Shown: positions 31,938 to 37,042 of the stretch, in pieces
Layout: every line of letters starts with the position of its first letter
Numbering within the stretch: position 1 is the first letter of the stretch
Origin: Chloroflexota bacterium
Lineage (GTDB): Bacteria > Chloroflexota > Dehalococcoidia > Lucifugimonadales > UBA3495
Reading direction: 5' to 3'
Length of the DNA stretch: 37,042 bases
Assembly (NCBI GenBank): GCA_028875055.1
Contig: JAPPGG010000002.1
Span: 1 to 37,042 of the forward strand
Translations under genes and position numbers: made by a program
The notes under the pieces: model-generated
What the model saw: the letters and a program-made list of their open reading frames with translations, nothing else
What the model was told of the DNA's origin: nothing
The model's database searches: none

Positions 31938-32396
31938 ATGACCACAGGGACCAACATCTTTACCCAGGCGCAGCGTGACCTGCTTACGGCAGCCTGCAAC
32001 CGAATCATTCCCGCCCAGGACCAGTTCCCCGGCGCCGGCGACCTGGGCGCCGCCAAGTTTGTAGAGGGGGTGGCCGCTGGCAACATCGTCCTGCGCCGTT
32101 CCTTTGGCGAGGGGCTGGCCCAGCTGGACATTGCGGGTTCCCGCCGGGGAGGCGACGGCTTTGCGGCCCTCACTCCCCAAGTTCAGGACGAGACTTTGCG
32201 GGAAATAGAGGCGGAAAATTCCGGGTTCTTCCGGGAATTGGTCCGGCAGTGCTACAACTTCTACTACACCAATCCGGTTGTGTTTGACCTGATCGGGTAC
32301 GTCATGCCGGAGCCGCAGGACTACCAGCCATTGCCCTTCGACGAGACTCTGCTGGAACCGGTAAAGCAGCGGGGCCAGATGTGGCGACCCGTTTAA
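31938..32396 (+). CDS. Gluconate 2-dehydrogenase subunit 3 family protein
   Basis: The 152-residue protein starts TNIFTQAQRDLLTAACNRIIPAQDQFPGAGDLGAAKFVE, the typical opening of subunit 3 of membrane-bound gluconate/sorbitol-type dehydrogenases. It ends FFRELVRQCYNFYYTNPVVFDLIGYVMPEPQDYQPL. In complete complexes it partners a flavoprotein and a cytochrome subunit; neither is here. Many family members carry a Tat signal, this one does not. ATG 31938 follows CGGAGGATGCGCAA. It lies 99 bases after the CocE-type gene on the same strand. Either the large subunit is elsewhere or this lone copy has another role. Confidence 0.82.
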   Translation: MTTGTNIFTQAQRDLLTAACNRIIPAQDQFPGAGDLGAAKFVEGVAAGNIVLRRSFGEGLAQLDIAGSRRGGDGFAALTPQVQDETLREIEAENSGFFRELVRQCYNFYYTNPVVFDLIGYVMPEPQDYQPLPFDETLLEPVKQRGQMWRPV

Positions 32397-32466
32397 CCGG
32401 CAGCCAGATCTGTCCCGGGAGCCGCCGCGAGACGGAAAAAAGAACCCTGTGACTGGAGGTGGCCCA

Positions 32467-33132
32467 ATGCAAAGAGCGGACTTCGACCGTCAGCTCGCCC
32501 ACCTGCAAGAAGAGATCGCCCTCATGTCCAATGTGGTGGACAAGGCCATTTACCGGTCGGTGGAAGCCCTGAAGAATCGTGATCTGGCCGAATCCCAGGC
32601 GGTCATAGACGGCGACGACTACATCGACCAGAAACGGTACGATATCGAGGAATTGTGCGTTGACCTGATTGCCACCCGTCAGCCCATGGCCGTTGACCTT
32701 CGCGCCATCGTCGCCATGCTCCATATCGCGGTGGAGCTGGAACGCATGGGCGACTATGCCGAGGGCATCGCCAAGATCAGCCTGCTTATGGGCGACGAAC
32801 CGCCCCTGAAACCCCTCATCGATATTCCCCGCATGGCCAACAAGGCCACGGAAATGTTGCGCGACAGCGTTGACAGCCTCATCGGGCGGGACCAGGACAA
32901 GGCCGAAAGGGTGATGGACGATGACGACGAGGTGGACGACCTGTATGACCAGGTTTACCGGGAACTGCTGCTCTTCATGATCCAGGACCCCCGCAGCATC
33001 CAGCGAGCCACCTACCTGCTGTGGGCCGCCCACGACCTGGAACGCATCGCCGACCGCGCCACCAACATCGCCGAACGGGTCGTGTTCCTGATTACCGGCA
33101 AAATGCGCAAGGAAAAAGCCAGCAAGTACTAG
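32467..33132 (+). CDS. phoU: Phosphate-transport regulator PhoU
   Basis: The 221-residue protein has two similar three-helix halves. The opening is FDRQLAHLQEEIALMSNVVDKAIYRSVEAL; the metal-binding motif EELCVDLIATRQPMAVDLRAIVAMLHIAVELERMGDYAEGIA occurs in the first half, and LYLLWAAHDLERIADRATNIAERVVF in the second. PhoU links the Pst transporter and PhoR kinase to shut phosphate uptake. No pst or phoR gene is in the window. ATG 32467 has GGAGGTGG directly upstream, so I reject a GTG six codons earlier. Confidence 0.94.
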   Translation: MQRADFDRQLAHLQEEIALMSNVVDKAIYRSVEALKNRDLAESQAVIDGDDYIDQKRYDIEELCVDLIATRQPMAVDLRAIVAMLHIAVELERMGDYAEGIAKISLLMGDEPPLKPLIDIPRMANKATEMLRDSVDSLIGRDQDKAERVMDDDDEVDDLYDQVYRELLLFMIQDPRSIQRATYLLWAAHDLERIADRATNIAERVVFLITGKMRKEKASKY

Positions 33133-33495
33133 ACCGGGGCCCCGGAGAAAACCGGATCTGCAAGGATTAGCGGGGAGCCTCCGTCGAACCGGAAGCGCCG
33201 GGAAAGCAGGATTCCCTACCTTCTCTGCGGCCTTGAGCCGCCCAACTCCATTTGCACATCCCACCTGGGCGCCGGTTCAGGGGCCGAATCAGAAATCATC
33301 CGGTGATGTGGCAGCTGCGGCCAGGGCAAGCGCGGCCAGGGCATCACCCCCCTTCTGACCTGCCGCCGCCAGGAGGATGGAAGCCTTGAAATGCGATGCA
33401 GGGGCGCACGTCCATGCGCCCCTGCATTTTTCCGTCTCCCCGGTCTTTCCTGCTTGCCCCTTGAATCCAGCGGCCACCCGGCTATGCGAATCCGA
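33133..33495. other. Convergent intergenic region with direct and inverted repeats
   Basis: The 12-base direct repeat GCGGCCAGGGCA occurs at 33317-33328 and 33332-33343, enclosed by GGTGATG (33302-33308) and CATCACC (33342-33348). GCGGC/GCCGC forms a small hairpin near 33220-33236. The strong terminator-like palindrome at 33396-33431 ends the region. A small transcript ending there is possible. No protein gene is convincing. Confidence 0.4.
33396..33431 (+). terminator. Palindrome with T-run, terminator-like
   Basis: ATGCAGGGGCGCA (33396-33408), loop CGTCCA, TGCGCCCCTGCAT (33415-33427), then TTTT. The thirteen-pair stem is perfect. It is 264 bases after phoU, so it ends either a long 3' end or a separate small transcript. 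Its core (GCAGGGGCGC/GCGCCCCTGC) belongs to the same type of palindrome as 17717-17745. Confidence 0.7.
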
Positions 33496-34401
33496 TCACG
33501 CAATCAGGGCCAGTTGTTGTGCCTGGCGCGGCGCGTTCAGTTCGCGGGGCGGAGTAACCGAGGGCAGGTGATAAACCCTTCGGGCCTCCTCCACCAGGGC
33601 CAGCACCGATTCGGTATAGTCCTTGTCGGCGTAGGTGTTCCGGTACAAACGCAGATAGCCTGCGGTCAGGTGCGGGTAAGACTCCCGCAGCATGGGCATG
33701 AACCATTCCCTGGAGCCGGGCTTCAGGAAAAGAAGGTTGCCGGACAGGAACTGGGCGTGGTGGCGGGCCGCAGCCTGGACCGTCTCATTGATGGCCTCGG
33801 CGCTGTCGGAGATGCCAGGCAGCAGGGGCGCCATCATCACCCCCGCAGGTATGCCGCTCTCCACCAGGAACTGCATCGCTTCCAGCCTGGCTATGGGGCT
33901 GGGCGTCCCGGGTTCGGTGCGCCTCCAGACCTGCTCGTCCACGCTGCCCACGCTGAAAATTACCTGTACATCGGCCGCGTGGTAAAGCTCTCTCAATACG
34001 TCCACGTCCCTCCGCACCAGCACGCCCTTGGTGGTAATAGAGGCGGGATTACGAAGATCGGCCAGGACCTGGATAATTTGCCTGGTCAGCTTGTACTGGG
34101 CCTCGGCGGGTTCGTAGGGGTCCGATGCCGTGCCTATGGCTACAGGCTCGCCCTTCCACTTGGGCCGGCGCAACTCGTCGCGCAGTACCTGGGCAGCGTT
34201 TACCTTGGCGAAAACGCGTTGGTCGAATTCCTCGCCCGAGTTCATCCCCCAGAATTCGTGGGTGGGCCTGGCATAGCAGTAACGGCAGGCGTGACGGCAG
34301 CCGCGATAGGGGTTCAGGGTCCAGCGAAAGGGATACCCAGGCACATCAATTCGGTTAAGCAGGGACTTGCAGGTGATCTCCTGAACCTCAGCTTGAGCCA
34401 T
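33496..34401 (-). CDS. Radical SAM protein, SplB-like (photolyase-type lyase family)
   Basis: The 301-residue protein has the radical-SAM cluster CxxxCxxC as GCRHACRYCYAR (Cys35, Cys39, Cys42), preceded by LNPYRGCRHAC, the pattern of the Rv2578c/SplB-like group. GTASDPYEPAEAQYKLTRQIIQVLADLRNP and VIFSVGSVDEQVWRRTEPGTPSPIARLEAMQFLVESGIPAGVMMAPLLPGISDS are also family-like. True SplB repairs spore photoproduct; this group is wider and its substrate is mostly unknown. ATG 34401 follows GAGGGAGTG. Its promoter (34427-34471) carries inverted arms resembling SOS boxes, which would suit a DNA-repair role. Confidence 0.85.
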   Translation of the reverse strand: MAQAEVQEITCKSLLNRIDVPGYPFRWTLNPYRGCRHACRYCYARPTHEFWGMNSGEEFDQRVFAKVNAAQVLRDELRRPKWKGEPVAIGTASDPYEPAEAQYKLTRQIIQVLADLRNPASITTKGVLVRRDVDVLRELYHAADVQVIFSVGSVDEQVWRRTEPGTPSPIARLEAMQFLVESGIPAGVMMAPLLPGISDSAEAINETVQAAARHHAQFLSGNLLFLKPGSREWFMPMLRESYPHLTAGYLRLYRNTYADKDYTESVLALVEEARRVYHLPSVTPPRELNAPRQAQQLALIA

Positions 34402-34426
34402 AACAACACTCCCTCTGTCCACAAAC

Positions 34427-34471
34427 TAGAACAAGCGTCCTAATCGTACAGATGTTCTATAATGTTGTCAA
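34427..34471 (-). promoter_or_regulatory. Radical SAM promoter with GAAC/GTTC-type inverted operator
   Basis: On the minus strand a perfect TTGACA (plus 34466-34471), 17 bases, TACGAT (34443-34448). TAGAACA (34427-34433) and TGTTCTA (34453-34459) are perfect inverted arms on both sides of the -10. Each also forms an imperfect GAACnnnnGTTC-type box (GAAC-AAGC-GTCC and GTAC-AGAT-GTTC). Confidence 0.65.
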
Positions 34472-35098
34472 CCTCTGAGTTCTCGGGCAATCGAGCTCTA
34501 TTTCCCCTTGAATTGCTCCGGTCTGGCAGCCAGGAATCACGTCGAAGCGTGCCCACATCCCGCTTTTAACAGGCTATGTCTATGGCATGCCGGTGATTCG
34601 ACCAGTCCGGACACGTTCCAATCCACCTCATTTGTCCATTATATGCCCCAGTACCCGGCTTGACGAACAGATGCCCCAATACCCAATAGTGGTAGCTTTG
34701 CGATTCGGGGGGGTTATGGCAGGCAGGGGAGGTTTCAAACCCGCCCTGACTGCTTATCGACCGTTCTCCCTGTGCGATATCACCCAAAATGGAGCATTTG
34801 CCTTGATAGTCCCTGTATTGCTTTTCAACCGGCGGGAAGCTTGAGCCCTCTGCGGTTCAGGCATTTTACGGGTCAGGAGTGTAAAAGACCGTGAGACCGG
34901 TCCACACGGGAGCTCAGACTTGGCGGAGGTTCCGTGGCGGCCTGCTCTGTCGTACCGGTTAAAGCCGGTATCAGGGAGTCCCTGCCACGCCTGACCTGTG
35001 GACGCCGCCAGGATTGCCTGATTGCGGCCTGTGCCGAATGGCGCGTTCCCCGCCACCGAGGCTCACAAACCTTGGACGGTTGCCAGGCCGGAATGTTT
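34472..35098. other. Repeat-rich non-coding stretch before the alcohol dehydrogenase
   Basis: No credible gene lies here. GGCAGGGGAGGTTT/AAACCCGCCCTG (34723-34750) is a decayed copy of the palindrome at 17717. TACCGG-TTAAAG-CCGGTA forms a hairpin near 34959-34976. GTTTTCGACAAGCTCAGC near 35094 resembles another short element frequent between genes in environmental genomes. Short frames on both strands look like translated repeat sequence. Confidence 0.5.
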
Positions 35099-35128
35099 TC
35101 GACAAGCTCAGCGCCAGCGGTATAGAAT
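35099..35128 (+). promoter_or_regulatory. Promoter of the alcohol dehydrogenase gene
   Basis: TCGACA (35099-35104), 18 bases, TAGAAT (35123-35128). The leader would be about 105 bases and contains the hairpin CACGCC-GCCGGAA-GGCGTG (35155-35173). Confidence 0.5.
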
Positions 35129-35238
35129 GACACACCTGTCAGGCAGTCAAAGTCACGCCGCCGGAAGGCGTGCCGGACAGTGATTCAGACAGGCTTTGTC
35201 GGTACCGCAATCACCCCTGCTCTTGAGGACACTCCGAA

Positions 35239-36270
35239 ATGAAAGCGATGGTTCTGGAGCAATTCAATGCTCCACTGAAGTTGAACGAAGTCCCCGACCC
35301 CCTCATGGGCCCGCGCGACGTGATAATCAGGGTGGTGGCCAATGGCCTTTGCGCCACCGACCTGAAAATATCCGGTGGCCTCGTCCCCACCGTGCCCCTG
35401 CCCCATATACCGGGCCACGAAGCGGCCGGCGAGGTCGTTGAAGTCGGCGCCGAAGTGCCGGGCCTCCAGAAGGGGGACCGCGTCACCGTGTATCCCACCG
35501 AAGGCTGCGGCTTCTGCGACTACTGCCGCAAGGGCATGGAGAACTACTGCGTTACCGCCCCCCGCACCGGTTTCGAAATCAACGGCGGCTTCAGCGAGTA
35601 CATGCGCGTATCCGGCCGCAACGCCGTGAAAATCTCCCCCGATGTGCCCTGGGAAGAGGCTGCCATCATCCCCGACGCCATTGCCAGCGTTTACCACGCG
35701 CTTACCCAGCGGGCCGCAATCCAGCCCGGGGAAACCGTGGTAATTGTGGGCATCGGGGGACTGGGTATCCACGCCATGCAGATGGCCAAAATCATGGGCG
35801 CCCGGGTAATTGCCGCCGACGTGGTGCCCGACAAGCTGCAGGGAGCCGAGCAGTTCAATCCCGACGTCATCGTCAACAGTCGCGCGGAGAGCCTGCCCGA
35901 ACGGGTCAAGGAGCTAACCAACGGCCTGGGCGCCGACGTTGTGGTCGAGGGCGTGGGCGGAGAGGCAGTGGCGGCCGTCCTGCCCGACAGCGTCGCCAGC
36001 CTGAGGTTGGGTGGCCGGCTGGTTATCCTGGGCTATAACTACGGCATCCCCCTGGCGGTGGACACTGCCGATCTGATCTACGGCCAGTGGAGCATCCTCG
36101 GCACCCGCGCCTCAAATCTGCAGGACGTGGTGGAAGTGGTGAAGCTGGTGGAACAGGGACAGCTTAAACCGGTGGTTTCGGAAACTTATCCCCTTGACGA
36201 CGTGGAACAGGCCCTGGCAAAACTGCGGGAAAGCCCGCCTCTTGGGAGGATTGTGCTTCAGTCCCCGTAG
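35239..36270 (+). CDS. Zinc-dependent alcohol dehydrogenase (MDR superfamily)
   Basis: The 343-residue protein keeps the catalytic zinc ligands Cys38 (GLCATD) and His60-Glu61 (PGHEAAGEV). The structural zinc site is complete: Cys90, Cys93, Cys96 and Cys104 (GCGFCDYCRKGMENYC). The Rossmann motif is GIGGLGIHAMQMAK. It should oxidise or reduce an alcohol/aldehyde pair with NAD(P); the substrate cannot be read from the sequence. ATG 35239 follows GAGGACACTCCGAA. It is monocistronic, with a long leader. The tRNA gene follows on the opposite strand. Confidence 0.92.
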   Translation: MKAMVLEQFNAPLKLNEVPDPLMGPRDVIIRVVANGLCATDLKISGGLVPTVPLPHIPGHEAAGEVVEVGAEVPGLQKGDRVTVYPTEGCGFCDYCRKGMENYCVTAPRTGFEINGGFSEYMRVSGRNAVKISPDVPWEEAAIIPDAIASVYHALTQRAAIQPGETVVIVGIGGLGIHAMQMAKIMGARVIAADVVPDKLQGAEQFNPDVIVNSRAESLPERVKELTNGLGADVVVEGVGGEAVAAVLPDSVASLRLGGRLVILGYNYGIPLAVDTADLIYGQWSILGTRASNLQDVVEVVKLVEQGQLKPVVSETYPLDDVEQALAKLRESPPLGRIVLQSP

Positions 36271-36303
36271 GAGGTGCGGCGATAACCGTGCCGGTAGCCA
36301 ACG

Positions 36304-36330
36304 AAAAAGACCTGCCGCACGGGCAGGTCT
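36304..36330 (-). terminator. Terminator downstream of tRNA-Pro
   Basis: On the minus strand AGACCTGCC, loop CGTGC, GGCAGGTCT (plus 36308-36330), then TTTTT (36304-36308). The nine-pair stem is perfect. It ends the tRNA transcript and may also slow the alcohol dehydrogenase transcript. Confidence 0.85.
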
Positions 36331-36353
36331 TGCCATACTGGTAGCTCCTTTGA

Positions 36354-36430
36354 TGGTCGGGGCGGCCGGATTTGAACCGGCGACCCCCTGCACCCCATGC
36401 AGGTGCGCTCCCGGGCTGCGCCACGCCCCG
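36354..36430 (-). tRNA. tRNA-Pro (anticodon GGG)
   Basis: On the minus strand the acceptor CGGGGCG pairs with CGCCCCG, followed by discriminator A and an encoded CCA (36354-36356). The anticodon stem CCTGC/GCAGG holds the loop ATGGGGT, giving anticodon GGG. The T arm is GCCGG-TTCAAAT-CCGGC. The cloverleaf is complete, with 77 bases including CCA. A promoter lies just upstream (36444-36472). Confidence 0.96.
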
Positions 36431-36443
36431 ACACTAGGCAGAT

Positions 36444-36472
36444 AGAATACCATACAGGGGATACGGCCACAA
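36444..36472 (-). promoter_or_regulatory. tRNA-Pro promoter
   Basis: On the minus strand TTGTGG (plus 36467-36472), 17 bases, TATTCT (36444-36449), with TGG directly before the -10 (extended). Transcription would begin about seven bases before the mature tRNA. Confidence 0.6.
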
Positions 36473-36593
36473 GCTCACCGGGGTAGCGGGCAACAATTCC
36501 CCTTCAAATTGCGCCAGGGCTGCCAGGAAGGAACCGCGTCACCCTGCTCAACAGGACGCCACCCATAGTCCCTCAAGCCGAATCCGAAGCCCC

Positions 36594-36941
36594 TTAAGCC
36601 GAATCCGGCATCTGCATTACTTCGTGAACCTCAATCTCGCAACTGGAGTCCAGTCTAAAGTGCGGATGCCCCTCCAGCATGGCCTGCGCTGCGCTCATGT
36701 CCGCGGCTTCCAGTATCGAGTAGCCCACAACACCCCTGTCGCTGGCCGAACTGCCCTGGCTGGTCAGCTTCAGGTTACCGACCATGGGACCGCCCATTTC
36801 GGCCAGGCCGTCGCCGCACCGTCCGGCCCAATCCATCCAGGCCTGCATCTCTGCCTGCATATCCTCCTGGGTGGAGCCCTTTTCCTGCATCATCTGCATA
36901 AAGGGCGCCCGCGCGTGGTAAATCACTATGAACTTGCTCAT
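36594..36941 (-). CDS. YCII-related domain protein
   Basis: The 115-residue protein starts MSKFIVIYHARAPFMQMMQ and has the alpha/beta (dimeric ferredoxin-like) pattern of YCII-related proteins, ending in VVGYSILEAADMSAAQAMLEGHPHF and CEIEVHEVM. The conserved His/Asp pair of YciI is only partly recognisable. The family includes dehalogenase-like and unknown small proteins; I give no specific reaction. GGGGAGAGA precedes ATG 36941, and the longer frame to 37028 is rejected. A promoter TTACCA-16-TAGAAT lies on the minus strand at 36986-37013. Confidence 0.8.
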   Translation of the reverse strand: MSKFIVIYHARAPFMQMMQEKGSTQEDMQAEMQAWMDWAGRCGDGLAEMGGPMVGNLKLTSQGSSASDRGVVGYSILEAADMSAAQAMLEGHPHFRLDSSCEIEVHEVMQMPDSA

Positions 36942-36985
36942 TCTCTCCCCTGGCCGGCAGCTTCCCTGCTGCCATTGGCCTCGGT

Positions 36986-37013
36986 ATTCTAGGGCGTGTG
37001 GACAAAATGGTAA
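36986..37013 (-). promoter_or_regulatory. Promoter of the YCII-domain gene
   Basis: On the minus strand TTACCA (plus 37008-37013), 16 bases, TAGAAT (36986-36991). The leader would be about 40 bases. Confidence 0.45.
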
Positions 37014-37042
37014 CATAGGGGGAGTCAAGGATACGGGTATGG

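Noticed and set aside
34587-35133. Several short frames on both strands before the alcohol dehydrogenase
   Set aside because: They translate repeat sequence and hairpins and have no ribosome site or family pattern.

Overview
The window is about 37 kb of GC-rich bacterial DNA with 35 protein genes that I can support, one tRNA gene, and many short intergenic repeats. The gene content is chromosomal: FtsH and HflK/HflC, succinyl-CoA synthetase, shikimate-pathway enzymes, PhoU, Mog and tRNA-Pro. It is mixed with genes common in uncultivated free-living heterotrophs: a family III CoA-transferase, a CocE-type hydrolase, beta-propeller proteins, DUF1800/DUF1501, DUF2851, an orphan gluconate-dehydrogenase subunit and VOC and crotonase enzymes. 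This mix, with the dispersed palindromes, suggests a Chloroflexota lineage of the Dehalococcoidia/SAR202 kind. That placement is inference; no rRNA or other phylogenetic marker was analysed. I saw no phage, transposase or CRISPR array.

Layout. 1-6.8 kb: a cytosolic lactonase-type beta-propeller (+), DUF2851 (-), a CaiB/BaiF CoA-transferase (+) with a clear promoter and terminator, an asparaginase-fold protein with an altered catalytic site (-), and a lipoprotein sugar dehydrogenase of the PQQ type (+). 7.2-13.1 kb: ftsH and its partners hflK and hflC, all on +, split by a minus-strand block holding a DUF104-PIN toxin-antitoxin pair and a small unknown gene. 13.2-16.4 kb: sucC, sucD, mog and a small Trp-rich unknown protein, with inverted-repeat elements on both sides of sucD. 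16.6-20.4 kb: a minus-strand cluster DUF1800 > DUF1501 > NHL beta-propeller behind a strong promoter. 20.6-24.8 kb (-): a carboxymuconolactone-decarboxylase-family protein, a BrnT/BrnA toxin-antitoxin operon with a visible operator, the aroK-unknown-aroB operon, and a two-domain VOC protein. 25.1-27.5 kb (+): an MFS exporter and a crotonase. 27.7-29.9 kb (-): a TldD/PmbA-like protein and a CBS-pair protein. 30.0-33.1 kb (+): a CocE-type hydrolase, an orphan gluconate-2-dehydrogenase subunit 3 and phoU. 33.5-36.9 kb: a SplB-like radical SAM protein (-), a zinc alcohol dehydrogenase (+), tRNA-Pro(GGG) (-) and a YCII-domain protein (-).

How the genes fit together. FtsH with HflK/HflC is a membrane-protein quality-control complex. 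SucC/SucD are the two subunits of one TCA-cycle enzyme. AroK and AroB serve chorismate synthesis, with an unknown protein translationally coupled between them. The two toxin-antitoxin pairs are small self-regulated units among housekeeping genes.

The least explained material is intergenic: CCACGAA/TTCGTGG elements, near-perfect GGGGCG/CGCCCC palindromes, two GC-rich stretches that look able to fold (2757-2945 and 6781-7146), and several operator-like inverted repeats placed exactly on predicted promoters (brnTA, radical SAM, MFS, CoA-transferase). I found no clearly new multi-gene system. The best leads are the SOS-like promoter of the radical SAM gene, the unknown gene inside aroK-aroB, and the DUF1800/DUF1501/NHL cluster without export signals.
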